Positions 1 to 10,816 of a DNA stretch of 64,000 nt are shown one piece after another. The notes under the pieces were generated by a model. The model worked only from the letters and a program-made list of their open reading frames with translations, was not told the origin of the DNA and ran no database searches. The stretch is from Methanocaldococcus infernus ME (lineage in GTDB: Archaea; AGJL01; Methanococci; Methanococcales; Methanocaldococcaceae). The stretch's first letter is position 1. Each line of letters opens with the position of its first letter. The stretch lies in the NCBI RefSeq assembly GCF_000092305.1, contig NC_014122.1:124001-188000 (forward strand), written 5' to 3'. Both the position numbers and the translations under genes were made by a program.

Positions 1-478
1 AGCTTTATTTAAGAGATAGAAGGCTCTTTCATCAGTGTTATCTAACTCATAAATTTCAGTGTCAAATACACCCTTTGGATCCTCTATAATTGCTACCTTA
101 GGAGAGAACTTAGCCAAGAACTCTGGCTCTACTCCACCTAAGCCAGTTAAGTCTATTAATAAATCTGGATTTACCTCATTTTTCATCATCTTTAACTTTA
201 AGTCATTTAAGCTTAAGAACTTGGCATTTGTATTAATAAACTCTTTCATAAACTCATGTATATCAACTAAGTAAATATTTTCAGCATAGCCACTTAACTT
301 CTGTGCCACCAAGTTCCCCCAGAGGTAGACTCCAAAGATTATAGCTTCTTTAAATTCCTCTCCTTCTAAAAATCTTTTTATAGCATTAAATTTTTTTTCA
401 GCTATGCTTTGTATTACATCAATAACCTTTGTTTTTGTTTCAATTGTTAAAACCTTTTCAGTGATTCCCTGTTTCATA
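1..478 (-). CDS. hcgC: HcgC, FeGP-cofactor guanylylpyridinol methyltransferase (partial, C-terminus outside window)
   Basis: The reverse strand opens with ATG at 478 (MKQGITEKVLTIE) and stays open to the left edge, giving about 159 residues. It matches my memory of the HcgC/DUF1188 family, a SAM-dependent C-methyltransferase that modifies the pyridinol of the iron-guanylylpyridinol cofactor of [Fe]-hydrogenase (Hmd). Visible segments include the Rossmann-like IIFGVYLWGNLVAQKL and YLVDIHEFMKEF, then DLTGLGGVEPEFLAKF and EDPKGVFD. The start overlaps the hcgB stop by 5 bp, so the two are cotranscribed. Family proteins are longer than this, so the missing part lies beyond base 1. Confidence 0.85.
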
Positions 479-950
479 ACCCCACCCTTCTTAGAGCATC
501 TTTAACCTCTTTCTCTATCCTTCTTTCTAAGCTCTCCTTGTGAATTGCTGAACTCTCAGAGAGAGAGGCTGTTAATATTCTCCCCTTACTATCCATAATA
601 ACCAACATAGAGCCAGAGCCAGGAACTCCTAATCTTCCTCTGGCTATGTAGAGATCAGCATCTTCAACATCTAAGGCTATTAACCCCTTTGCTATGGCTG
701 GCATTCTTGAGAGATCAGCTACTTTAGTATCTAAATCTATCATTTTTATTTCAGCATCACAAATCTCTGAAATAATATTCTTTATTACTTTAAATTTCTT
801 TTCATTGTTTGTTGCTACAACAATTTTTTTAGCACTTTTTATAGTTTCCCTTATAGCTTCAACCTCTTCCTCTCTATCCCCCTCTCTCTCCCCTTTAAGA
901 GATTGTAAATAAGCTCTCTTTATAAGGTTAGATAAGTCTCTGTTGCCCAT
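474..950 (-). CDS. hcgB: HcgB, FeGP-cofactor guanylyltransferase (DUF3236)
   Basis: This 158-residue protein resembles HcgB/DUF3236. The family joins GMP from GTP to the pyridinol precursor in synthesis of the FeGP cofactor of Hmd hydrogenase. Recognisable segments are the N-terminal MGNRDLSNLIKRAYLQSL, the central VVATNNEKKFKVIKNII and the glycine-rich IARGRLGVPGSGSMLVIMDSKGR. The ATG at 950 follows GGTGTGAGAT on the reverse strand. It begins inside the last codons of hel308 (23-bp overlap) and runs by a 5-bp overlap into hcgC, so hel308-hcgB-hcgC may be one transcript. Having hcgB and hcgC together indicates an Hmd-using hydrogenotrophic methanogen. Confidence 0.88.
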   Translation of the reverse strand: MGNRDLSNLIKRAYLQSLKGEREGDREEEVEAIRETIKSAKKIVVATNNEKKFKVIKNIISEICDAEIKMIDLDTKVADLSRMPAIAKGLIALDVEDADLYIARGRLGVPGSGSMLVIMDSKGRILTASLSESSAIHKESLERRIEKEVKDALRRVGL

Positions 951-2940
951 ATCTCACACCAAGCTCTTCAAAGATTTTTTTACTAATCTTCTCTCCTAAT
1001 ATATTAGCAACCTTCTTAGGATTTTTTATAATATCTTCTCTATTCCTTATTCCAGCTGAGTAAAGTTTCCTTGCTCTAACCCTACCAATATATTTAATTT
1101 TTAACAACTCTAATAGCTCTTCCTTAGCTCCATACTCAAGCCTTAACTCTAAATTAGGAACCTCTTTATTCAAAATTTTGGCTATCTCCTTCAAGCTATA
1201 GCTTAACCACTTAGCTACTTCAACCTTGTATCTTAAAATCCCTGGCTCAACCTTATAGGTTTTTAAAATCTCATCTTCAGGAACCTCATTGATCCAGTCA
1301 TAGAGCATCTTAGCAGTCTTAAACTCTTCTAAATTCTCATAGCTAATAAAGATTTCATAATTTAACAGCTCTTCAGCAAGCTCTTCTTCCTCTTTTCTAT
1401 AAACCCTTAGTAAAGGCTTCATTTCAATACATTTACATAGAATATATAGAAGGTGGAGATCATCTTTAACCTCTATGTTGTCAATCATTATCTTAGCTGA
1501 GAGGGGATCTAAGTAAAGGTTGGACACTTTTTTCCCTAAGGGAGTGACTTCAAAATTTTTAATAAAGTTACAATCTTCAAGAAATTCTATGATTTCTTTA
1601 ATTTTCTTTTTAATCTCATCTAAATTCTTATACTGATAGGCATAGAAAGTATTCTTTATAAATTCTTCAAGGTCATACTCATCTAACACATACCTTGTAG
1701 CTATCAACCCTAAAATTTGGGTTCTTAAAACAGAGTCATTAGATAACTTTGAATATATTGGCTCAGGCTTTTGGGTTAAGCACTGTAAAGCTCTAAGATA
1801 GTCTCTCTCATCCTTAGCCACTAAGATCCCTTCTCCATACTCATCCAACCCTGGCCTTCCAGCTCTTCCTATGCACTGTTGAACTTCCATAATTGGAATG
1901 TAAGTTAAGCCTCTCCTTGTGTATCTCTTTAGCTCACTGATAATAACTCTTCTACATGGTAGATTTAAGCCAAATGCTAAGGTTGTTGTTGAGCAAATAA
2001 CTTTTAATATTCTCTCTCTAAAAGCCTTCTCTATAATTTTCCTATGCTCATAGGTTAAGCCAGAGTGATGAAAAGCTATTCCCTTTCTTACACAACTGGC
2101 TAATTTTTTACAAAGCTCTGTAGGGGGGTCAAATAAGGATAAGAGCTCTTCACTAATCTCCTCTAACTTTCTTTTTTCACTCTTCTTTAGTAGATCAGAG
2201 AGGTCTAAGCTTAAAGCTCTATTTTCAGCCTTTTTCTTTGTTGGGCAGAAGATAATGACACTACCATTATCTTTAACAACCTCTTTAACAATATCTTGAC
2301 ACTCCTTAACTTCTCCATCTAAATACTCTATAACTCCTTCTCTGTAAATTCCCTTCCTTAACTCTACTGGTCTCCAGTTGTCTAATAGGAGTTCAGCATT
2401 TAGCCACTCACTTAACTCCTCAGGATTTCCTATAGTTGCAGACAACCCTATAATTTGAACATCAAGCTCTTTCAGCTTGGTTAATAAAACCTCTAAGGTT
2501 CCCCCTCTTTCACTATCTCCAATAACATGAATCTCATCAACAACAACCACTGAAATATCACTTAACTTAATCCCATGCCTCCAGAGAGAATCAAACTTTT
2601 CAGCAGTTGTTATTATTAAGTCATAATTCTCTAAGTCTTCATCTTCATCATAGTCTCCAATTGATAAAGCCACCCTAACCCCAAACTTCTCATACTTTTT
2701 CTTAAATTCCTCATACTTCTCAGAGGCAAGAGCCTTTAATGGAACTATATAAACCCCTTTCTTCCCCTTATCTAAGAGAAGATGGTTAATTAATGCCATC
2801 TCAGCTATTACTGTTTTCCCAGCCCCTGTTGGAATTGAGATTAAAAAATTTTTCTTCTTATCTAAAATTCCCAACTCTAAAGCTTTCTTTTGTGGAGGCC
2901 TTAACTCTTTAATGCCTAAAAATTTTAATATCTCATCCAT
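928..2940 (-). CDS. hel308: ATP-dependent DNA helicase Hel308
   Basis: Superfamily 2 (ski2-like) DNA helicase of 670 residues; Hel308 unwinds lagging-strand forks and acts in archaeal fork repair. Motifs in order: Q-motif-like LRPPQKKA (13-20), Walker A PTGAGKT (37-43), DEIH near 135, SATIGNPEE near 170, HHSGLTYEHR, and GRAGRPG near 358. The region SEWLNAELLLDNWRPVELRKG is typical of Hel308, and the C-terminus carries a helix-hairpin-helix (IKYIGRVRARKLYSAGI). It is slightly shorter than the usual 700 or so residues. No clear Shine-Dalgarno precedes ATG 2940, so the transcript may be leaderless. Its promoter must overlap the divergent small gene starting 26 bp away. Confidence 0.92.
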   Translation of the reverse strand: MDEILKFLGIKELRPPQKKALELGILDKKKNFLISIPTGAGKTVIAEMALINHLLLDKGKKGVYIVPLKALASEKYEEFKKKYEKFGVRVALSIGDYDEDEDLENYDLIITTAEKFDSLWRHGIKLSDISVVVVDEIHVIGDSERGGTLEVLLTKLKELDVQIIGLSATIGNPEELSEWLNAELLLDNWRPVELRKGIYREGVIEYLDGEVKECQDIVKEVVKDNGSVIIFCPTKKKAENRALSLDLSDLLKKSEKRKLEEISEELLSLFDPPTELCKKLASCVRKGIAFHHSGLTYEHRKIIEKAFRERILKVICSTTTLAFGLNLPCRRVIISELKRYTRRGLTYIPIMEVQQCIGRAGRPGLDEYGEGILVAKDERDYLRALQCLTQKPEPIYSKLSNDSVLRTQILGLIATRYVLDEYDLEEFIKNTFYAYQYKNLDEIKKKIKEIIEFLEDCNFIKNFEVTPLGKKVSNLYLDPLSAKIMIDNIEVKDDLHLLYILCKCIEMKPLLRVYRKEEEELAEELLNYEIFISYENLEEFKTAKMLYDWINEVPEDEILKTYKVEPGILRYKVEVAKWLSYSLKEIAKILNKEVPNLELRLEYGAKEELLELLKIKYIGRVRARKLYSAGIRNREDIIKNPKKVANILGEKISKKIFEELGVRYGQQRLI

Positions 2941-2966
2941 GGTTATACACTTATTTAGGTGATAAA

Positions 2967-3209
2967 ATGGAGCTCATGCTAATAATAACTCTACTCATGC
3001 TTTTTATTTTCTTTCTATCTATAGTAGCCTTAGTATTAAAAAGAGATAGAAAAGAAAGAGTGGTTAGAGAAAATAGTGATGACTTCTTAAAAACGGCTGC
3101 TGCTGTAGCCACTGGGGTAGTTGCTGGTGAGTTAATAGCTGATGCTATTGAAGATATGGTTGAAAAAGATATAGATGAAGAAGAAATTGATGACTATAGT
3201 GACTTTTAA
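2967..3209 (+). CDS. Small single-span membrane protein, function unknown
   Basis: An 80-residue ORF with RBS AGGTGAT before ATG 2967. Residues 2-24 (ELMLIITLLMLFIFFLSIVALVL) form one transmembrane helix, followed by a basic KRDRKERVV patch that predicts a cytoplasmic C-terminus. An alanine/glycine-rich stretch (TAAAVATGVVAGELIADAIED) and a strongly acidic tail (EKDIDEEEIDDYSDF) follow. No family was recognised. It sits divergently from hel308 and converges on glnK with 3 bp between stops. The good RBS and charge layout support a real gene; the function cannot be inferred. Confidence 0.65.
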   Translation: MELMLIITLLMLFIFFLSIVALVLKRDRKERVVRENSDDFLKTAAAVATGVVAGELIADAIEDMVEKDIDEEEIDDYSDF

Positions 3210-3212
3210 ATA

Positions 3213-4720
<1,508 letters not shown>

Positions 4721-4775
4721 TTTTTCACCTCAGTTAATTTTAAATTTTAAAATTTACTAAGTTTAAATGTATATA

Positions 4776-4789
4776 GGAACTCTTCTTCC
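4776..4789 (-). promoter_or_regulatory. NrpR-type operator (GGAA-N6-TTCC) of amt-glnK
   Basis: The bases GGAA-CTCTTC-TTCC form a perfect copy of the GGAA-N6-TTCC operator known for the methanogen nitrogen repressor NrpR. It abuts the TATA-like element (about 4769-4776) of amt on its upstream side. A weaker GGAA-N6-TTCT lies at 4839-4852. Together these suggest two NrpR sites, as at nif and glnK promoters of Methanococcus. The motif is seen; its use by NrpR is inferred from family knowledge. Confidence 0.75.
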
Positions 4790-4910
4790 CATCTGTAGCT
4801 TTTCCTATTTCCTAAATGGCCTATAAAAAAATTCCTAAGGAAATGAGTTTCTTTTTTCCTAATTAGAAAGTAAGAAAAGCTTAGAAGTAAAAATATTAAT
4901 TGTGATGTCT

Positions 4911-5525
4911 ATGCTCTACATAGAGTTAAAGAAAATAGACTTAGCCCTTTACAGAGACAGCATTCTGAAATTTTCAGACATGATTCATGTTATAGCTAAA
5001 GATTATCCAATATTCAAGAAGTATATTAGGGAAGATATTAACTTCAATAGAGTGGCTAAGAAAACAAGAAAGTTAAGAAAGCTAATAAGATATGACTTAA
5101 AGAGACCTGAGAAGGATGAAGATTTAGCAAGCTACATACTTCTAAATATAAAAAAGGATGTAAGTAACTCCCTACTGACAGACTATATTATAGCTCTAAA
5201 AACTATTGAATATTTAAAAAAATCTATTATAGTTCCAGAGGCTTGGTTAAACACTTGTTATAAATTCTTCCCAAATTCTTTAGCTTTTGTCTTAAAAAAA
5301 TTTGGAATTAGTGTTAAGAGAAAAGAAAGGAGAATTAGTGATTATGAAACCATCTACTTAGAGGATTTACTACCCTATATTTGGTTCTCCTACCTCTCTC
5401 AATATTATCCAAACCTCAATGAGGTTATGAAAAAAGTTAAAAAAGAAACTCCTTGGCTCACTGAGGAGAAGAGAGAGTTTTGGGAGGTTGTGAGAAGAAG
5501 ATGTCATGAAAATTTAAGAGCTTAG
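4911..5525 (+). CDS. Uncharacterised helical protein
   Basis: About 204 residues, not recognised. GTG at 4902 and ATG at 4905 are also open, but the GTGAT at 4902-4906 is better read as the RBS for ATG 4911 (MLYIELKKIDLALYRD). The protein looks alpha-helical and basic, with RKTRKLRKLIRYDLKRP near residue 50 and KRKERRISDYE near 140; there are no transmembrane spans or metal motifs. It faces away from the amt promoter and its 3' end overlaps the convergent ski2-type helicase gene by 12 bp. Codon and CpG use match the neighbours, so it looks native and lineage-specific. Confidence 0.6.
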   Translation: MLYIELKKIDLALYRDSILKFSDMIHVIAKDYPIFKKYIREDINFNRVAKKTRKLRKLIRYDLKRPEKDEDLASYILLNIKKDVSNSLLTDYIIALKTIEYLKKSIIVPEAWLNTCYKFFPNSLAFVLKKFGISVKRKERRISDYETIYLEDLLPYIWFSYLSQYYPNLNEVMKKVKKETPWLTEEKREFWEVVRRRCHENLRA

Positions 5526-7889
5526 TATCTTCTCCTTCATCTCAGCTATCTTCTTAGCATACTTCTTATTGTAAATGTTTGCTATCCTCTCAATAGCATC
5601 TAAGAGATTTAAGAGATGCTCTAAGTAGTAGTAGAGATCTCCAGAGTATATTTGAATTCTAAAGTCTTCATAGAAGATCTTACAAATTTGCCCAACACTT
5701 TTTTTATTGGCTCTTAAGTTAATAATCTTCTCTAAAACTCTCTCAAAGCCAGCTCCTTCAAACTCCATAAGGATAGGGATTAAGATATTTTTTAACTTCT
5801 TATCTCTAATTTTTTCCATATTCTCCTTAATCACCTCCAAGGCATCAAAAAACTTTATTGGAATGTTTATTTTTAAAACCTTTTTTAAATTCTCTCTTAA
5901 ACTATGAGATAGATAAATATTTTCAAGTGGCATAATCTCAGAGATCAGTAATAGAGGATCTTCATCTTTTAACACTCCCTCCTTTATCCTCTCAGCCACC
6001 CTTGGGTATAAGAAAGAGATGGAAACAGCTCTCCCATATCTTGTTATCTCTCTTCCCTTAACCATTCCATAACTCTCCAACTTTCTTAATATCTTCTCTG
6101 TTGAGTAATTTCTTCCTAAGTAAGGAACTTCATCTATCTCCTTAATCCCAGCTGATAGTGTAGCAAGTATTTGCTCCTCCTCTTCATCTTCATTATATAC
6201 TATATTAACATTCTCAGGCTGAGCATTTAGTAGCTTAAAAGCTACTTCATCTTCACTCTCTTCCATCTTTGCATGATACTTTTTTCCAATCTCTATTAGT
6301 AAATAAACCTTTCCAAGCTCATGCATTCCTTTCCTTCCAGCCCTTCCACAGATCTGTTGGAATTCTGCAGGCTTTAGCCAATCTCCTCCCATGGCTAAGC
6401 TCTCCAAGATAACAGCTGAAGCTGGGAAGTCAACACCAGCAGCTAAGGCTGCAGTAGTGACTACACACTGTAACTTCTGCTGAGCAAACTCTTCCTCTAT
6501 TCTTCTCCTTCTACTATACTCTAAGCCAGCATGGTAGAACTCTGCCTTTATCCCTTTACTTTTTAAATGTCTTGCTATATACTCAGCTCTCTTCCTTGAG
6601 TATGTGAATATTAAGCTCTGTCCTCTATAGCCAAACTTAGAGACATTTTTCCACTCACTTAATACAATATCCCTAATGAAGTTTAGCTTAGTAAATTCAT
6701 TCTTACAAAAAATGATATGCCTTTCCAAGGGAACAGGCCTTCCCTTATAGAGGACTAAGTTAGAGTTTAACTTCTTAGCCAGCTCCTTAGGATTTCCTAT
6801 AGTTGCAGATAAATAGATCATTTGAGCATTAAACTTATATCTCAACCTTCCAATTAACCCATCTAATCTTGCTCCTCTCTCTTCTAAGTTTAGAGAATGA
6901 ACTTCATCTATCACAACTGTTCCTACATCCTTCAACTTGTTACTTCTAATTAAGTAATCAATTCCCTCATAGGTTCCAACTATAATATCAGCATCTAAGG
7001 AAGTGTTAATATCTCCTTTCTTACTCAGCCTTCCAATTCCAACCCTTAAAGAAACCTCAAATTCTTTATATCTCTCCCTAAACTCATTATACTTCTGATT
7101 GGCTAAGGCTACTAAAGGAACTAAAAATAAAAATTTCCCTTTACCTTCAATTAAATTTTTAATGCCAGCAAGCTCTCCAATCAAGGTTTTTCCTGAAGAT
7201 GTGGCTGACACAACCAATAGATCTTTTCCCTCCAAGAGGCCAGCCTTTACAGATAGAGTTTGAACAGGAAGGAGTTCATAAATATTTCTCTCCTTTATCT
7301 TCTCCTTTAAATAGTCTGGAATGTTTAGCTCATCAATCTTTAAATTCTTTATCTCCTTTTCTTCTCCAACAATAATATCATATCTTGTTAGCTCACTCTC
7401 CTTAGATGGTCTCTTTATACTCAAAAGCTTTAAAACCTTGTCAACATCCCTAAATTTCCTTAAAAATCTCTCTATAAATTCCTCTTTTATGTTGATCTCT
7501 TCCTTAACCTCATTTATAGCACAACTCAAACAGATGTAAAAAGAGGAGTATTTTACTTTGTTACTATTTGTTAATTTTTTATAGACATTTTTTAAAAGGC
7601 AAAAAGGGCAAAGATCTATTTCCTTAACCTTTATCCCTAAGCTTTCTAAGATCTCCTTGGAATCATCTAAGCAATAAACCTTTTCAGATTTTAATAGATT
7701 TAAAACTTTAGATGGCTGTATTAACTTGTCTCCTAACCTACATCTATATAACTTATACTTCTCTCCAACCTTCTTATAGCTGGCAAAGATCTTCTCTTTA
7801 TTTTTAACTTCCTCCCCTTCCTCTACATTGTTAACTCTAACTATCTCAATCTCATCCTTCTTTTTCTTTGGCTTTCTTACAATTATCAT
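5514..7889 (-). CDS. Ski2-type DEAD/DEAH-box helicase
   Basis: 791-residue superfamily 2 helicase resembling the uncharacterised M. jannaschii ski2-type helicases. The N-terminal third has a four-Cys pair (LCPFC near 92, CLSC near 122), likely a zinc-binding module. The helicase core follows: LLPVQTLSV, Walker A SATSSGKT near 228-235, IDEVHSL near 327, [21 protein letters not shown], and [11 protein letters not shown] near 515. The roughly 250-residue C-terminal part is helical and not recognised. It overlaps the shikimate kinase gene by 4 bp, placing it at the end of a transporter/radical SAM/aroK transcript. The substrate (RNA or DNA) is unknown. Confidence 0.85.
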   Translation of the reverse strand: MIIVRKPKKKKDEIEIVRVNNVEEGEEVKNKEKIFASYKKVGEKYKLYRCRLGDKLIQPSKVLNLLKSEKVYCLDDSKEILESLGIKVKEIDLCPFCLLKNVYKKLTNSNKVKYSSFYICLSCAINEVKEEINIKEEFIERFLRKFRDVDKVLKLLSIKRPSKESELTRYDIIVGEEKEIKNLKIDELNIPDYLKEKIKERNIYELLPVQTLSVKAGLLEGKDLLVVSATSSGKTLIGELAGIKNLIEGKGKFLFLVPLVALANQKYNEFRERYKEFEVSLRVGIGRLSKKGDINTSLDADIIVGTYEGIDYLIRSNKLKDVGTVVIDEVHSLNLEERGARLDGLIGRLRYKFNAQMIYLSATIGNPKELAKKLNSNLVLYKGRPVPLERHIIFCKNEFTKLNFIRDIVLSEWKNVSKFGYRGQSLIFTYSRKRAEYIARHLKSKGIKAEFYHAGLEYSRRRRIEEEFAQQKLQCVVTTAALAAGVDFPASAVILESLAMGGDWLKPAEFQQICGRAGRKGMHELGKVYLLIEIGKKYHAKMEESEDEVAFKLLNAQPENVNIVYNEDEEEEQILATLSAGIKEIDEVPYLGRNYSTEKILRKLESYGMVKGREITRYGRAVSISFLYPRVAERIKEGVLKDEDPLLLISEIMPLENIYLSHSLRENLKKVLKINIPIKFFDALEVIKENMEKIRDKKLKNILIPILMEFEGAGFERVLEKIINLRANKKSVGQICKIFYEDFRIQIYSGDLYYYLEHLLNLLDAIERIANIYNKKYAKKIAEMKEKILSS

Positions 7890-8719
7890 AATACTCTTGC
7901 CCCTTCATTGTTAACTCTTGTCTCTATAACTTTTCCTAACCCCTCTAACTTCTCTCTAATATCTTCCTCAGCTATAGCTATATAAGATGGTCCAGTCCCA
8001 GATAAGCCAGCTGTTATAGCTCCAGCTTCAAGGCATTTTATAGCTATATCAGTAGGGAAATTTAAGGCTGAGCTGTAAAGAAGTCCATTTAAAAATAGAG
8101 CTTTAAAATACTCTCCATTAAGGGCTAAGTTGAAGACAGGTTCAACAAAGTTTTTTAAAAGTTTCATTCTTTTGACATCAACATTCTTCTTAAGGTTTGG
8201 TAAGATGACATAAATTTTTAAGTTTTCTCTTAACCTATCTCTCTTTAAAATTTCCCTCTTAATGTTGTCAGTGATACAAACCCCACCATAGTAAGAGGCT
8301 GTGGCATCATCATAGGCTCCAGTAACTGTTAATTTTTCATCAAAGCATGACTTTATAGCCAAGTCTAAAACAACTTTGTCATCAACCTTCTCTCCAAGGG
8401 CTGAGATAGTAGCTAAAACTGTGGCATTTGAGACTGCTGAGCTACTGCTTAGCCCAGACTTTATAGGAATCTCTGTTCTTGTCTCAACATAGGCAGAGTA
8501 GTTATAGCCAAAGTATTCTAAAGTATTCTTAACACACCTAACTATTAAATTTGGCTCTATTTTATGGTCTAAAACTTTTCCCTCAATTCTATTTTTACCA
8601 TCATCTATTAACCTAACCTTGGCATAAACCTTTAAGTCTAAACCAAAAGCCCCTCCTTTTCCTGTGGCTATGGCATTAATGATAGTTCCAGAAGCTAATG
8701 CATAAGCCTCTCCTTCCAA
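7886..8719 (-). CDS. aroK: Shikimate kinase, archaeal GHMP type
   Basis: About 277 residues of a GHMP-fold kinase that phosphorylates shikimate in aromatic amino acid synthesis and replaces the bacterial AroK fold. Visible motifs: [20 protein letters not shown] near the N-terminus, the ATP-binding [29 protein letters not shown], and the C-terminal [13 protein letters not shown]. The reading frame is open to a TTG at 8734, but the TTG at 8719 ([11 protein letters not shown] read from Met) lies seven bases after GAGGTG and matches family starts, so I prefer it. It is coupled upstream to the radical SAM gene and downstream to the helicase. Confidence 0.9.
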   Translation of the reverse strand: MEGEAYALASGTIINAIATGKGGAFGLDLKVYAKVRLIDDGKNRIEGKVLDHKIEPNLIVRCVKNTLEYFGYNYSAYVETRTEIPIKSGLSSSSAVSNATVLATISALGEKVDDKVVLDLAIKSCFDEKLTVTGAYDDATASYYGGVCITDNIKREILKRDRLRENLKIYVILPNLKKNVDVKRMKLLKNFVEPVFNLALNGEYFKALFLNGLLYSSALNFPTDIAIKCLEAGAITAGLSGTGPSYIAIAEEDIREKLEGLGKVIETRVNNEGARVL

Positions 8720-8730
8720 ATAGATGCACC

Positions 8731-9720
8731 TCAAATTAGCTTTAATTTATACTTTTCAGCAAGCTCTAAAGCTTCTCTCATCTCTTCATATGTTAGAGTT
8801 CTATTTATATCCTTATAGTAAATAGCTAAATACTCTGGTCTATATTGAAACATGACATTAACATAGAAGTCAAATTTTGAGAGGAATTTAAATATTCTCT
8901 CAGTACAGCAGTAGAGATGGTTGGGCATAACTAAGTGTCTTACAATGACATCAACATCTAACAAACTATGGTTTCTTGACACAATGTCAAAGTAATTCCT
9001 TATCTTTGAAAGTCTTTCAGCACACTCATTATTTCCAAACTTAAAATCTGTTAGATAGAGGTCAACAACTCCATCTAATAAATTGAGAGCTTCTAAGGTT
9101 AGGTACATGTTTGAATTCCAAACAACTGGGATATTTACATTAGTATATTTTAAAGTTTTTAATATACTCAATAGATGAGGAGTTGGCTCTCCTCCTACAA
9201 AATTGACATTTTTTGATAAAACTCTTCTAAACTCAATAATCTTAGCCATCTTTTTCTCATCATACTTTAAGCATCTATTCTTTATTTTTGGGTTAAAGTA
9301 AACTTGAGAAATATCCCAATTTTGACAAAAGACACATTTAAAGTTACACCCACAGAAAAAGATTGTATGAGAAGGGATTAAAATTTTCTCCTCCCCATAG
9401 TGTAAAAATTCTGTTGCATAGTAGCTTTCCTTTATTCTACAAAAACCCCTCTCCTTCTCTCTATTTATGTAGCATCTATGCTCACAAAAGCAGCAATTTC
9501 TATAATACTCTTCAGCAATCTTAATTTTTAAATCTAATAGGTTAGGCTCTACAAAGCTAATATCTTCCAAGGAATAGCTTTCAAAATTTATCCTACTTAA
9601 TAGCTTATCATGTATCTTAATAAGCTCTTCAAGCTCTAAGTCAAGAGTTTCTATAGGAATAGATTTTAAAATTAAAAATCTTGCTGGCTTCTCATTGTTG
9701 GCTATTTCCAAGTATCTCAT
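8731..9720 (-). CDS. Radical SAM protein, PflA/PflX-like
   Basis: 329-residue radical SAM enzyme with the canonical CNFKCVFC (C-x3-C-x2-C) in [18 protein letters not shown]. An upstream cysteine cluster, [20 protein letters not shown], is typical of PflX-like (COG1313) proteins. [17 protein letters not shown] matches the GGEP motif that holds SAM. The substrate is unknown; the family is usually annotated as pyruvate-formate-lyase-activating-like. ATG 9720 overlaps the upstream transporter stop (ATGA), and its stop overlaps the open frame of aroK, so all three are translated from one message. Confidence 0.85.
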   Translation of the reverse strand: MRYLEIANNEKPARFLILKSIPIETLDLELEELIKIHDKLLSRINFESYSLEDISFVEPNLLDLKIKIAEEYYRNCCFCEHRCYINREKERGFCRIKESYYATEFLHYGEEKILIPSHTIFFCGCNFKCVFCQNWDISQVYFNPKIKNRCLKYDEKKMAKIIEFRRVLSKNVNFVGGEPTPHLLSILKTLKYTNVNIPVVWNSNMYLTLEALNLLDGVVDLYLTDFKFGNNECAERLSKIRNYFDIVSRNHSLLDVDVIVRHLVMPNHLYCCTERIFKFLSKFDFYVNVMFQYRPEYLAIYYKDINRTLTYEEMREALELAEKYKLKLI

Positions 9721-10772
9721 AGGAATCCCCTTACTAATAGATAGATGGTTAAAGTAGTGAGGTGAAGGAAGTAAATTAAAAAGCTATACTTTAGGAATTT
9801 AGTGATATCAACCCTTCCTTCAGAGAGCCTTATAGTTATTAAATTTGCAAAAGAAGCTATTAAACTTCCATTTCCTCCAACATTAACCCCATAGGCTATT
9901 GCTAACCAATTATCATAGAGGTTTGAGAGTAGTATAGCTGTAGGAACATTGGAGATAACTTGAGAGAGTAGGGAGGAGTAGGTCATAATAATAATGTCTT
10001 GGCTAAAGTTGATTTTAAAGATCTCTATAATTCCCAATCTCTTCAAGCCCTCAATATCTATAAATAGTGAGCAAAAGGTTAAGAGGAAAAGAATGTCTAC
10101 CCTAATTCTCTTTTTTACTAAGATGTATAAGATGATTGGCAAGAGGTAAAGAGAATTAATAATATTTAGAACTGACAAAATGGTTAAGATAAAAATGAAT
10201 ATATAAATTAACCAAACTTTTTTAAATTCCTTCTCCTCTAACCTTTTCACACAGAATTTTTTAAAGTCTAAGAAAGGGAGTATAACAAGGATTCCTAAGA
10301 CTTCAAAAGGAATCATGTTAATAACAAATTCTGTAAAGTTAAGATGGTAGTGATAAAAGATAAATAAGTTCTGAGGATTTCCAAAAGGAGTTAATGAAGA
10401 GCCAATATTTGCAGCAATTCCCTCTAAGATAATAATCTTATTTAGCTCTAAATTACAGTATCTTGCTAAGATTAAGGTTAGAGGAACTATAATAAATAGT
10501 GAAATATCATTAGTTACAAACATGGACAGAATTAAAGTTAAGAAGATTAGGGTTAGAAATATTCTTCTTGTTCTTTCAATAATTTTTATTGAGAGATATT
10601 CTAAAAAGCCAGAGTCTTTTAGTAAGTTAACAATAACCATAATATAGAATAGGCTAATAATTGTTTTCCAATTTATAACTAAGAGAGCTTCCATAGGATT
10701 TATTAAAAATATCAAAAATACTATGGAGAGAAGGATAAAGAAGGAGAAGATGAGTTCATCAGCTTTTAACAT
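9717..10772 (-). CDS. ArsB/NhaD/SLC13-type ion transporter
   Basis: About 351 residues with ten or so transmembrane helices. Signatures of the ArsB/NhaD/CitM permease superfamily are two similar halves with re-entrant motifs: FVTNDISLFIIVPL and ANIGSSLTPFGNPQNLF in the first, and QVISNVPTAILLSNL and YGVNVGGNGSLIASFANLI in the second. The cargo (arsenite, sodium/proton, or a dicarboxylate/sulfate) cannot be told from sequence. The frame is open to 10841, but that would overlap divergent moeA; the ATG at 10772 (MLKADELIFSF) is the more sensible start. It heads a message with the radical SAM and aroK genes. Confidence 0.8.
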   Translation of the reverse strand: MLKADELIFSFFILLSIVFLIFLINPMEALLVINWKTIISLFYIMVIVNLLKDSGFLEYLSIKIIERTRRIFLTLIFLTLILSMFVTNDISLFIIVPLTLILARYCNLELNKIIILEGIAANIGSSLTPFGNPQNLFIFYHYHLNFTEFVINMIPFEVLGILVILPFLDFKKFCVKRLEEKEFKKVWLIYIFIFILTILSVLNIINSLYLLPIILYILVKKRIRVDILFLLTFCSLFIDIEGLKRLGIIEIFKINFSQDIIIMTYSSLLSQVISNVPTAILLSNLYDNWLAIAYGVNVGGNGSLIASFANLITIRLSEGRVDITKFLKYSFLIYFLHLTTLTIYLLVRGFL

Positions 10773-10816
10773 AAAAATCCCTATATCCTTGGATATTAAA
10801 AGCCTTAAGTGATAAC

